Source: Paraglomus occultum (lineage: Eukaryota; Glomeromycota; Glomeromycetes; Paraglomerales; Paraglomeraceae). Taken from it: a DNA stretch of 21,081 bases. Position 1 is the first letter of the stretch; every line of letters begins with the position of its first letter. Under the pieces are notes generated by a model. That model was not told the DNA's origin, did not search any database, and saw nothing but the letters and a program-made list of their open reading frames with translations. Positions 1 to 10,750 of this stretch are shown here, in pieces. Both the position numbers and the translations under genes were made by a program. Where the stretch lies: contig CAJVPJ010000600.1 of NCBI GenBank assembly GCA_910592205.1, forward strand, positions 1-21,081, in the 5' to 3' direction.

Positions 1-383
1 GCGACGAAGAATCAAACGCCTACAAAGCGAAGTTCACAAAAAGAGCGTCGCATTTTTCACTCGCGAATTTGATGCCACCATCATTCCTCCTTTTGAGGTG
101 TCAAATATGGTAAACCGAAAAACACGAAAGATATCTCGCAAAACCGTTCGTAAAATGCTCTGTTGGGGCCACTATCAATTTCGCCAACGTCTTGTGGCTA
201 AGGCAGAAGAACTAGGTGTCCGCGTTATTATCCAAATGAGGCCTACACTTCGAAAACTCGCAGTTGGTGTTGGGAACATTCAAAATAGGAGGGTCTGAGA
301 TGTACAAATGCCAAAATTGCGGAACTGTAATGGATCGAGCCTTGATTCTCTCCGGAGATCATGCAGGAAATAGTAGTAATTAG
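1..383 (+). pseudogene. Fanzor/TnpB-like RNA-guided nuclease relic (C-terminal part)
   Basis: The plus frame is open from base 2 to 298 and reads like the RuvC/zinc-finger end of eukaryotic TnpB homologues (Fanzor): a 'TIIPPFEVSNMV' block, then 'RKTRKISRKTVRKML' and 'HYQFRQRLVAKAEELGVRV'. From about 231 the homology hops between frames. 'EAYTSKT' is in a second frame (from about 235), 'GNIQ' is back in the first, and 'KIGGSEMYKCQNCGTVMDR' (about 285-335) is in the third, ending at a TAG at 381-383. That implies at least three one-base indels in some 60 bp. The first zinc-binding CxxC is damaged (a Cys reads as Arg) while the second, CQNC, survives. After 'MDR' the expected D-x-N-G-A-R block with the last RuvC aspartate is missing. 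The upstream part lies outside the window. The family cuts DNA guided by an RNA from its own 3' end; this copy should be inactive. Bases 384-575 show no gene. Confidence 0.82.
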
Positions 384-575
384 TAATGCCCACTATTGAT
401 GTGTTAAATCCATCCGCATTCATGACAATAAATATCATTTATTCACTTCTTCTCTCCTCTAATCAGTACTACTATTATTTTGTTCAAATATTAACTCTTG
501 TTCATCCTCAGATTTTTAACATGCAGATATATACAACATTGCTGGCTGTAAACCAAACGTGCCTTTCACTTTGGT

Positions 576-2571
576 TTATTGATCCGAGTCTCCAGAGGGC
601 GGCTGTCCTCCGGCATTTCCTCTATCGGATTTATCGGCATTGGCAAATTGGCTTGCTCTATAAACAAAAGATGACATGAATATATACATAATTTGAATGC
701 CGTGTCATTATACAAGCACATGTCACAAATACTTACAAATTCCTTAGTTCGGGATTATTCATTAGCTCTTGCATGTTGGGTGTTGAACCACCTTGCATCA
801 TGTTCTGTGCCCTATTGTTTTCATCAAGCATCAAAGATCAGAAGATGTTTCAACAAGACACAAAGCTGTGCCAATGACACAAACAAAACGTAACATCGCG
901 CTCTAAACGTAGCAGTCATACTGACATTGACGCCAAATTGGGATTGTTTAGCAAATCATTAAACGCCCCTGATCGCATCATCTGCGAGGCCATGTTCATA
1001 ATGGCTGGGTTATTCATTAGATTAGCGAAGTCCAAACCACTTCCACCCTCACCAGCTCCTCCAAGACCAGCGAGATTCGCGAGATTCCCTAATCCGCCTA
1101 ATCCGGCAGAAGGCATTCGTGGTCCACTACTCGCGCCTCGAGAACCTTGTCCTTCAAGTTCGCTAGCCTTTTGTTCAGCATTGGCAAGAGCTTTCTTCAT
1201 TGTTGCATTATTCGGATCAAGAGCCAACCCTTTTTCGTAAGCTTCGATGGCTTCCTTGTATTGGCTCTTTGAGAAATACGCATGTCTATGAAAAGATCGC
1301 ACATGGTGAGTAGGAGTAAATGATGGTTCGTTATATAAAGTCATAAATGAATAGATCATCACCCTAGTCTACTGTATGCTTTGCTATAAGATGGATCGAC
1401 TTGAGTCGATTTTAGAGCATCCTGAATGGCTTCATCGTGATTGTTCATCTGACTATACGCTGCAGCTCTAAGAAATATATGCCGTTACCATTAGATATTA
1501 GCACACAAACTGCTAAGTAACTGACAGCATCGCATGCTATTCTACCTGTTTGCGTAATAAACAGCGTTCATGGGGTTTATACTAATAGCCTCACTATATA
1601 ATTGAACCGCTGCGGCAAAGTTCTTCTCGGTAACATTCTTGTTACCTGTGCGAAAAGAAAAAAACGTAACAATGTTAGTATTAAAGGCAGAAATTCTGTC
1701 AAGACAAAATGTATAAGCGGCTTATTGTCATCTTGCATGATTTCATATGCACCTACCTTCGGTTTTTAACTCTTCTGCTTTTTGTTTCTGTTCTTCAGTG
1801 AGAGCTGACTGCAATACAAAATGATGACTTCATTTAATTTATCAAGAACCGTTGATTGCATTAATAAATCGACAATGACAGATTTTTCAGTCTATCCATC
1901 CTAAGACTATTCATATACCTCTAACTGGAATGGAGCCGGCTCAAGCTCAACGTCTTTTCGTTCTGCTCGACCTTCAGCTGAACAGTCGCATAAGAACAGA
2001 GAATTAATTTATAATGATCCTTCAATCGATAATTCCTCCTGTGTATTCAGACTACGATCATCCAATACGTTGGTATAGAATAAACACAATGTTTATTGAA
2101 GTAGGTCTATAATAGATCGTACCAGTTGACGACGAGGAAGTCGATGAATCAGTCGACGCTGCTTGCCGGGAGCTCGAGCCCTAAGGGTGCAAATGTAAGT
2201 TTAGAACAAGAATGCAAAGCACGTTCTTTGTGTGAATAGCCTACCTGTTTACTTGATAGTTTCTCTTCAACTTGTAGAGCTATACTAAACAACGACAGTA
2301 GTGAGCGCTTAGTTGCATATTTAGCTTGATGCTCCGGATTGTCAGCGTCCACACCAAAAGCTTCCCCGATGCACTGTACTATTATTATAAGACGGGAATA
2401 CGTGAGCGAGCGAGTCGAATAGCGGCATATATTTCGAGTCAGAATACTGAATAACATACCGGCCACTTCTATACTCTCTCTGCCCTCTTCATTAATAGTT
2501 CCGTCTTGAATAGAGCTTTTGAGGAACTGGAGAATTGCGTATACCAGTCGCTGTTTCTTGATATCTGCCAT
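576..2571 (-). CDS. SGT2: SGT2-like TPR co-chaperone of the GET pathway
   Basis: Small glutamine-rich TPR protein: it receives new tail-anchored membrane proteins in the cytosol and passes them to Get4/Get5 and Get3, and it binds Hsp70/Hsp90. Exons on the minus strand: 2571-2460, 2378-2245, 2180-2123, 1977-1919, 1808-1757, 1645-1546, 1467-1363, 1285-922, 804-737, 657-576. Frame holds across all nine GT-AG introns (64-145 nt), giving 377 aa. Residues 1-80 match the N-terminal dimer domain ('KKQRLVYAILQFLK', 'QCIGEAFGVD'). A Ser-rich linker follows, then three TPRs at about 132-235 ('EGNKNVTEKNF', 'ANRAAAYSQM', 'HAYFSKSQYKEAIEAYEKG'). The tail is Met/Asn-rich with repeated 'NNP' motifs (STI1-like client-binding region), spread over exons 8 and 9. 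An in-frame ATG at 2625 would add 18 residues; 2571 is chosen because family members begin just before 'KKxRLVYA'. The intron 7 donor is GTGATG, which is atypical, but the joined codon restores 'RLGHAYF'. Confidence 0.93.
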
Positions 2572-2704
2572 CGTGAGTTTGGTAGCAGTCGGTAGGTGGG
2601 CAGATTTGTCCTTGCGGTCACGCAAAAAAATGTCCAGAAATTTCCATCTTAAAATAGACTACATATAAGAAACTTTAATATTGCATTATACATATAATTG
2701 CGGG

Positions 2705-2726
2705 TTAGTATTAGTATTAGTATTAG
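2705..2726. repeat. Short (TTAGTA)n tandem repeat
   Basis: Three full copies of TTAGTA plus a partial TTAG, followed by GG. It lies about 130 bp upstream of the SGT2 start. It resembles but is not the fungal telomere unit TTAGGG. Confidence 0.8.
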
Positions 2727-3085
2727 GGAATTTAAATTCCCAAAGAAATATTATTTGCCCCAAAGTCAACGGATTGTTGGATAGATAAATGTAAATGTAA
2801 ATATATATTCACTCATTGTCAACTGTAATTTAAGTTACTTATTTAAAACTTGGAAAACACGAAACGCGGTGTTTGTTCACATTCGCGTCGAAATTAAGGA
2901 ACCCAACTTCCGCAAGTAAAGAATGCGGGAGTTGGTAACATTGGAAATATGCTGACAGAATCTGATTCCATAGAAGTGTAATGTATAAATAAAATATTAA
3001 CCCCAATTTAAAACTTGTCTTCTCCGATATTAAACAAAAGTTTCGTGGATTGTCTATAGTCATTGGCGACGAAGCCTGCTATTCC

Positions 3086-3122
3086 TAGCCAATGATATTA
3101 CCGAAAATATTACAATTGGCTA
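3086..3122. promoter_or_regulatory. Inverted repeat carrying a pair of CCAAT boxes
   Basis: TAGCCAAT at 3086-3093 is mirrored by ATTGGCTA at 3115-3122. The similarity continues inward as ATATT and AATAT, with a few mismatched bases, so the arms can form an imperfect stem of about 13 to 17 bp. It sits about 255 bp before the DUF1295 start. Two oppositely oriented CCAAT boxes at this spacing suggest binding of the HAP (NF-Y) complex, which is an inference. Confidence 0.45.
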
Positions 3123-3375
3123 ATTAAATGTAATAGCGATAATTCCTAAAAGTAAGTCGGTACATTATTGAGAGATTATCGTTATGATATTAATATTGAC
3201 TTTGTAAAGCTGGTGTCTCCCGTGTGTTTTTTGTCTTCAAATTTTTCGCCAATCATACATCGTTGCATATTCGACGCGTCAGTTGATATGTAAAACATAA
3301 CTAAATTGATGGTCGCGTGATAAATGCAAAAGATCCTTAATAATCTTTCGTTCTCTTATGTAAAAAGCAAGCAAA

Positions 3376-4746
3376 ATGTCTGCCATTGCGTCATTCGATT
3401 CGCTATATAACAGTATAATCGCCACGAATTGGCAAGAATGGTTATTAGAGAACTCGTCAGATCGAGGACGCCTTCTGAACCTACTTCGAACCCAATATTA
3501 CACATTGGATCCCTTGGTATCAGCCACTGTAATAACTTTTGGAATAGCAATCATCTGTTGGGTACTGGCTGTTTTAGCTAATAACCATTCTCAGGTAAGC
3601 GAGGAACGCCTAAAGCGGTTCTTGCATTGAGCACATGTTGTTAAAATGGGTAATAATACACAGGCGTTGTATAGGTTGATAGACTATGGAGTATTACTCC
3701 AGTCCTCTTTTCTTGGCATTTTGCACTCCATTCGTTTATCACGGAGAGTAATGAGTTGAGTGTACGTGGAGTCATTATGAGCGTGTTGAGTACCCTCTGG
3801 GGTATAAGGCTTACTTATAACTTTGCTCGAAAAGGAGGATATAAATGGTCAAACGAAGGTATGTTGCTAGGTTTAATCTTCAATTTTGTTACAAAGATTT
3901 ATTAACATTGTTTAATATACACAGACTATCGATGGTCATATGTGAAGAAGGGCATCCCTCGACCATTCTTCGAAATTCTTAATGTTGTGTTTATCTCACT
4001 CTATCAGAATTTTTTATTAATGAGTTTAACTCTACCAGTATATCTAGTCTGTTCTATTGGAGGTGATGGCCCATTGAACTGGATTGATGTAGTTGCAGGT
4101 GTCTCGTTTAGCTTATTCTTCGTAGGAGAAACTATAGCTGATCAGCAACAATGGAAGTTTCAAAACGAAAAGCACATAATAATCAAAGCAGCAGCCAAGA
4201 ATACTAACGGGCCGAAGTTGTATGACGGTGACCTTGGGTTGGGTTATTTAACTCATGGTCTTTTTCGATATTCAAGGTAACAGATGCTTTAACTATAAGG
4301 AAAGGTGCTACCTGGATGATGGTTACTTTGAATAGTGAGATAACTATATTTTGACTTATACTTGTTTTTGACAGACATCCTCATTACTTCTGTGAAATGG
4401 GTCTTTGGTGGAGTTATTACCTCTTTGGCGTTGCTGCAACATTACAGCCTAACACTTGGATCCAAGCATTATGGTTCAATTGGACCATGGTTGGTGCAGT
4501 CAATTTGACACTTTTGTTCCAAGGAAGCACACTTCTGACTGAAAAAGTGAGTAATTCACAGGTGGAGTCATGTTAACAGTTGTTGAGCGTATTCAGTATG
4601 GCTAACACTAACGGAATTTTCTTGACTGTGAACAGATCAGCATGGGTAAGTATCCATCATACTGCAAATACAGAAAAATAACCAGTAGATTTATTCCATG
4701 GTTTCCAGGAGAGGACATTAGTCCTGGGAAGGAGAAAACCAAATAA
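3376..4746 (+). CDS. DUF1295 / steroid 5-alpha-reductase-like membrane protein
   Basis: Multi-pass membrane protein of the DUF1295 family, related to the C-terminal domain of 3-oxo-5-alpha-steroid 4-dehydrogenases and isoprenylcysteine methyltransferases. The substrate is unknown; a membrane-lipid or sterol reductase role is likely from the family only. Exons: 3376-3594, 3675-3858, 3925-4276, 4375-4546, 4636-4746 (345 aa). Frame is kept across all four introns (66-98 nt). Visible marks: a first membrane span at about residues 45-68; the family opening 'VDRLWSITPVLFSWHFA' at 74-90; 'WGIRLTYNFARKGGY'; further hydrophobic spans; 'VGETIADQQQWKFQ'; and the hallmark 'LFRYSRHPHYFCEMGLWW' at about 247-264, which in relatives lies in the cofactor-binding region. 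The C-terminus 'FIPWFP' is also typical. In exon 5 an internal GTAAGT (from 4646) looks like a donor but must stay coding, because reading through it gives the family ending 'KYPSYCKYRK'. Confidence 0.91.
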
Positions 4747-7167
4747 TTTGATGTGATCGAGCTTACGAGAAATTGTGATATTGCTTAACCTTTAGATAGA
4801 ATGCGAAATCACTAAAAAACTTGTATCATGATGTGTGACACATCAATTTGTAAGAAAATCAAATATTCCTGGTATATTCTCTGGGCAGTTAAACATTTAA
4901 TTTAGGGAATTTTTGCAGCACTGAAAAGTTAGGCATTTGTCACAATTCCAACACCTTAGTGCTGTACCTGTAGTAATGTAAGTATGATGCAAATGTATTA
5001 ATTAATATCTGCCGGCCACACAGACCTGCAATACTGGTAGGATACCTGGTTAACATTTTAAGTAGTGTCAACAGGCATTTTGAGTATGCATAGTATCGTT
5101 GATAATCGGACTGATTTATAGTTCTGGCCCGTCGGGATTGCTAAGAAAAGTCTATTCCGCGATTGTCCCCCGAAGATAATGTATCTGTACATTATCGCAA
5201 AGATCATGTAAGATACAGATGTGATTGCACCACAATAATCTCGCATGGTATTCGCAAAAACTAACTTTTTGGTTCATCATAATAACAATAATAGAAATAG
5301 TCCCAAAACTTTGTTGATCTTATGTTTGTTAAAATCGATTACTAACATAAGAATGCCGGGAACTCTTATTTGTCATTTATGATGTCTCAATGGTTCCTCT
5401 ATCTCTTTGATTCTGACGCCAAAATTGAGCTTTATATAATTCGTGTGGTAGTCATATTGAGTTGGAGACTCACGATTTAAGCTCCTGCATATGTTTCAGC
5501 TGATAATTTTCGAACGACAAACACATTCTGTGGTGTAATCCTTACACCGCCTAGTGTTAGGTCATGAATATTAAAATCTTTAGGATCACCTCCATTGTTC
5601 CTTGATTTATAGAATAGGTTACCGCACACTTGATGAATAGAGCATTCAAGCCAGCAAGAACCAAACAATGCAGTTCTTGCTTCAGAAAAAAAGAGTGAGT
5701 ACAACTATTACTATGGCTTTCATAGAAACGCACAAATAGAACAGGTTAAACATCCACAAATCACTCTTATTGTCAATGGTTGAAAGAGTTTCACATCTAA
5801 TCGTTTTGAATTAGCAACTTTGGGGGAACATCAACCCACTCAGTCTCATTAACCCGTTTGTGATCTTCAATCATTCAGTTATCTCCTCGAATAACAAGTC
5901 AGTACGCCAAGTTGCACAATATCTGTGTACGATTCATAAATGTCCGCGTCTGATATTAATACTAACTCGTACACAGTAGTAAGACTGACTTCACAAGTAA
6001 ATTTGATGACGAGCAAACTTAGTAGTTTTGAACGCGCAGAATTTTTGGGGCGCTGTGTGAGTTTGTACAAAAGGAATGCGGATTTTTTTGAGAAACAAAG
6101 ATCCATGGGACTCTAAGGATAACAACAGCTGCATGCAAGAAGTACGATCATTGTATGCGCACTAGCATGTTGCAATCGACCCTACCACTGGTACGGGCAT
6201 TCGCGAGATGATACCAAAATCTGTATCAAGAACAAATTTGTCGATACAAAAGAAAAAGGGGAGGTGTTTTAGCGTGACGAACAACCATTGTCGAAGCTAA
6301 TTAATGGTGAACCAATTTTTCATAATGATAAAGCGATACAAACAGCCATTCAACGATATTTGCGAGTTTCACAAGTGAATTGGATCGGCGGTATCGTATG
6401 CCACATTTATATTCAATGGAATAATTAGTTTACTTTTTGGATTCTTGTTATTGGAATGCCGAGATCATTTAAGCGTAAAAGTTTTCAATAACAAGTTCCT
6501 TAACCGCATCCAAAAGCACGAAAATCAATGCAATGCGCTGGACTCTAGCCCCATGCAATGCAGCGCCAATTACATTACGCTTGCATACACTACGAGAAGC
6601 AAATGACTGAGGGTAAGATTGGATAATACTAATATAACCAATCGATTGACCATCCAACGTTTCACAGTTTTCTAATGATGCAATACTAATACGAGAAAAC
6701 ATGAATGAGTTTCTTATTCTAGTTTTAAAAAACTTCCCCGCAAGTAAAAAGAATCGACGAGTTCCAAGTTCACTCGGATAATGAAACAACCCAAACGTTA
6801 ATACTGTATGTCAAACTAATGTCCGGTTTGTGGAATCGTTTATTAAAAAACGCATGTCCTACATAAAAGTGTACCCTGTTTTTTGACATAGATTTTCATA
6901 ACAAATTGCCATAACCGTACGCACATTAAAAGAAAACACAGTTTCGGCAAAATCGGTAATTCTAATGTTGTTCTAAATAATTAGTGTCACGCCGAATTAT
7001 ATTTATTAACATTAACAGTACAATGCATGGACAATTAATATTAATGCGTTTGTATGTTATCACGTGTGATTATAAATAATAAGATGTCTCACATAATATT
7101 AACGTGAGACGTGCACGGAACTTGCTGATCCTTTCGTTCATCAAGTTAACCGTTGAAGAACTAGTAT
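4747..7167. other. Intergenic region without a recognisable gene
   Basis: About 2.4 kb of AT-rich sequence between two plus-strand genes. Minus-strand open frames at 5477-5704 (75 codons), 5879-6106 (75 codons) and 6469-6789 (106 codons) are the longest, but I recognise no domain and could not join them with convincing splice sites. They may be decayed genes or chance. The last several hundred bases should hold the promoter of the CM1 gene. Confidence 0.5.
7061..7112. promoter_or_regulatory. E-box and inverted repeat just upstream of the CM1 gene
   Basis: A CACGTG E-box, the core site of bHLH factors, is at 7061-7066, inside a small ATCAC/GTGAT inverted repeat (7059-7070). It is followed by GTCTCAC (7086-7092) and its inverse GTGAGAC (7104-7110), 11 nt apart. 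The second repeat ends 57 bp before the start codon, so it could act in DNA or as a hairpin in the 5' UTR. Function is inferred only. Confidence 0.35.
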
Positions 7168-10100
7168 ATGACAGACGACAAGTACTCACCCACAAACGAA
7201 GAGTTTGGAATTGACGACATCGTTGTTAATTCTAACGACGTCAACTACAACAAACGTTCGGAAGGACTTTCAGAGGATTCCAACGAATTCAAGGATCCGC
7301 CCGCAGATGGAGCCGGAGATTATGATTCCATCAATAATATCAAGTTACCATTCAACTCGTCAAGCCTACTGGCCGAAAATGGCTCAGTTGTTTCGAATGG
7401 CCGCAAACAAACTGACGCGACAGACTTGAGATCTAACAGACCTAAACGTAACAATCGCTGGAATGCTGCCCCACCACCCAGGAACTCTCAAATGACGTTA
7501 AAAGAGCAAGAACGGGTTAGTGCTATCTCACTTTACCGGCAATTATTGGTCCATACTGTTTTTACTAAAGTTTATATGCGCGTCTTTTTTAGGTTATAGA
7601 TGAAATAAAGAAAGAAAATTTTGATTTGAAAATGAAGATTTATTACTTGGAGGAAAGATTAAGTAAAATGGGACCTGATGAAGTGGAAAGAGCTTCGAAA
7701 GAGATAAGATTTGACGAAATGGAGAGAGCTTTGAAAGCGGTACGCTGTGACTGGTACCTTTGTTTTTGCTACTTAACTTTGACACGTATAGCTTTACCTC
7801 CCCAAGTGATCCTCACATTTGATAACATTACAGCAAATAGCAAGTTTAAAAAGTCAATTATCCGAACGAACTGATGAGATTGAGGAAGCATATGCAGAAT
7901 TAGAGCGTATGAGAGGTCGTCCTGCTAGCGTGGCGTCATCGCGCGAGTCTTCCTCGCGATTACTTAACGGAGAGTTTAGTAACCAATATGAGGAGGTAGC
8001 TCAGTTTTATTTGTCTGATGTAGCTAAATTTCGTTTCCTTTACCTAACAATAACAATTGTTAATTAGAACCTTGCACAGCTACGTGACAAAGTTGCCGAG
8101 CTGACTCTTCAATTGCGAGAAAAGACTATGATGGTTGATCAACTGACTCTCGAGTTAGAAGATCTGAGTATTGCACACGAGAATGCAATGCAGGAAGTGG
8201 AAGAGGATTGGGATAAAGCTGAAAGTCAATTGAGAAATGAAAGTGTGATATTAAGAGAGGTCAGGCGTACAACACCATTTTTTGTTTTCTTATTATCGAT
8301 TTCTAGCAAACATACTTATGTTTAATTATGCCCTTACAGGAAATCGAGCAGTTACAACAAGAATACGACCAAGCTCTTCAGGAGCTTGATATAATGCACC
8401 AGAGCCGTCAAGAAGATGAAGCGCGACACCAAGAGGGTGTAGAAAATATAAGAGTACAACTCGAAGAAAAGGCTCAAGAGATATCAGACTTACAGTTGTC
8501 ACTCGAAAAAGTAAGTATGAGTGTGCTGCAAGGGACACTGGAACTTTATAACGTTTTTGTCTGGGTCACACGTTGTTGTCGTCCTTCTAACGATAACATA
8601 TGGACTTCTTGCAGGCTAAAAGACAGACTGATAATAAAACAAAAGAAATCCAAGACGTGACAGAGAATAACAAGAAGGTTTGTTCAAGTGCTTGTGTATG
8701 CTTTCGCTTTTCATACCTTTATTAACAGTCTTAAAAAACTACTGTTATTAGTTGAAGCTCCAAATAACCGGTCTGGAGAGAACTGTGTATGAGAAGGAGG
8801 AAGAGATTCAAGAATTACAGAGTCAATTACAATCAAACGTAAAAGAAGCTGAAATAGAAGATAAGTTGCGAGAAGAAATGATATCCAGTTTGAAAGAGGT
8901 ACAGTATAACAAAATATCATTCTACGTGTGAGTTTTTTTTCCTAGTAAAACGGTAATACGGTACTCAATCATTATTTCTCATGGTAACACATAGAAACTC
9001 GCACAGAGCAAAACTAAAGTGGCTGAATTAACGGCCGCACAAGCAAGCAGCTCAAAAGAAATAGCTTATCTGAAACAAGAAGTGGAGAATTATAGTGCGC
9101 GGGTTTCAGAGTTGGAAGAAGCGAATAAATCAAGAGAAAGTCACGTTATAAATGAGAAGCTCAAAGAAAAGGAACTGCATGATAAAGAATTAGAAAGACT
9201 TCGTAAAGATAAGAAAGAGCTCGAAAAAATAATAGATGATCTCAATGAGGTATATTTGACTAAATTCTATGTTACCGAATTCAAATTGATGATAATAAAT
9301 AATTGTCTTTGCTTGATTGCAGCAATTATTGGCAGCACAGCGACGAATTGCTGAACTGGAGATGGCAATACAAGAACGTGATGGAGATCTTCAATATGTC
9401 CGACAGCAGCTTACCAACCAGACCAATAGAGCTAAAGAGAGTGCAGAGAGATATGGAAAAGAGCAAGAACGATTGCGTACAGTCAGTATTTCACTAAACA
9501 AAGTCTTTGAATATTTTCTTAATTTAGGCTGAGCGTTATCAAATTTTTAGGAGTTGGATGCTCATCGGCGAGATTTGGAAAGCCTCCGTTCACAAGTCGA
9601 GTCATTAAATGATGAGGTGGAAAATAAGAAAAATATAATTCTTGAACATGAAAGTGAAATCAAACACTTGGTAAGATACCTGTATGTTGTTAAGCACTTG
9701 CCGATATTTACTCACATCTGAATTCATCCTTAGAATGCTCAACGCACGAAATTGAACGATAAACTTGCAAATACGGAGAATACACGAACGAAAGCTGAAG
9801 AAACGTATAGAAATATGCAAGAGGTAGAATGGTTGCATCTCATACTTGCGTTCAATTTGGCGGGAGAACGGCTTTTTATATATTCGTTATTATTAGGATA
9901 TGCGCAACAAGGATTCGACGATTGATGAACTTAAAACACGGATAACCCAACTTGAAGATAATTTGTCACAAGAAAAGAAGGTAACCAACGAGTAGATGAA
10001 ATTTTGTTAAGATACACAAAATTTTCTTAACATTTCTGCATATATCATAGCATTCCGTCGAAGTGCGAACGCAACTTGATGAAAAGAACAAGAACATGGA

Positions 10101-10750
10101 TTATGAGAGAGAAAGAGTAAAGAACCTCGAAGAACAGGTATGATTGAATATTAATTATTTCTTTTAAACATGACACCTAACTTAGCATGTGAATTTGGTA
10201 ATTAGGTTACTACCTTCATGGACGAGCACAAACGCTTGCTTGAGCAAATTGAGAGACGAGATGCTACAATAACCAAAGCACTGAACGGGTTACAGGTGAG
10301 AGCATATATTCAATCAATATGATATTCGATTATATCATGAAAAATACTAAGTAAAAACTGTATGCTTTCATCCAGATGATCAACCAAAGGAAAGAAGTGA
10401 TGGAGAATGCGCTTTTGAGACAAATGACAGAAGAGATGCAGAACAGTCTTTCCAGTGTCAGCAAAAGAACAGGATATCAACCTCCGCCATACATAAATCC
10501 ACCTTGGAAACCACCAGGCAACACTACCAACGTTAGCAACACTAGCTTATTAAGGAAGACGACTATTCCCAAAAGCCATGCCAAATCATCATCGATTCCA
10601 AAACTTACGCCAGCAAAGTCAAAGAAAAGTGCTAACAATGAAACCGCTTCTTCATCAACACCAACCCGCTTACCATCAACAGCATCGAGTGATGTCGGTA
10701 AAACGGGAAGCCGATTGATACCGCCCAAGTCAATCCGAGAATCAAAATGA
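7168..10750 (+). CDS. CM1-domain coiled-coil microtubule organiser (Mto1/Pcp1/CDK5RAP2 type)
   Basis: Probable gamma-tubulin-complex recruiting protein of spindle pole or cytoplasmic microtubule-organising centres. Exons: 7168-7515, 7593-7739, 7834-7995, 8068-8259, 8340-8510, 8615-8677, 8752-8898, 8995-9249, 9323-9481, 9551-9670, 9734-9823, 9897-9980, 10051-10137, 10206-10295, 10376-10750 (829 aa). Every exon is a multiple of three and all fourteen introns are phase 0. Residues 1-109 are polar and probably disordered. Residues 110-141 are the centrosomin motif 1 (Cnn_1N, CM1): 'TLKEQERVIDEIKKENF', then 'LKMKIYYLEERLSKM'. This motif binds gamma-tubulin complexes in its relatives. Residues 117 to about 735 are nearly continuous Glu/Lys/Gln-rich coiled coil. 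The tail (736-829) is basic, Ser/Pro-rich, with 'TTIP' at 767-770 and 'SSIP' at 777-780, which fit the [S/T]xIP motif for EB1 binding. No PACT domain is present. Mto1-like versus a split Pcp1 cannot be decided here. Confidence 0.88.

Larger units (their letters stand above)
2572..3375. promoter_or_regulatory. Divergent promoter region between SGT2 and the DUF1295 gene
   Basis: This 0.8-kb AT-rich stretch separates the start codons of two divergently read genes, so it should hold both promoters. CCAAT boxes, the binding site of the HAP/NF-Y complex, occur at 3062-3066 (minus), 3089-3093 (plus), 3115-3119 (minus) and 3249-3253 (plus), all nearer the DUF1295 gene. I see no coding sequence in it; the open frame at 2839-3063 on the minus strand resembles nothing. 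Confidence 0.5.

Noticed and set aside
386-893. Two plus-strand frames near the 5' end of the window
   Set aside because: Neither resembles a protein family, and both overlap the last exons and an intron of SGT2 on the other strand.
938-1240. 100-codon plus-strand frame opposite SGT2
   Set aside because: It is antisense to SGT2 exon 8, whose TPR and NNP motifs are unmistakable; the Pro/Ala-rich reading follows from the Gly/Leu-rich minus strand.
2705-2726. Interstitial telomere repeat
   Set aside because: The unit is TTAGTA, not TTAGGG, with only three full copies.
5477-5704. Minus-strand frame ending 'VRKLSAETYAGA', considered as a diverged profilin end
   Set aside because: Only a loose resemblance; no N-terminal profilin exon or matching core motif could be found nearby.
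6469-6789. 106-codon minus-strand frame
   Set aside because: It starts at a non-ATG codon, shows no domain, and could not be joined to flanking frames.
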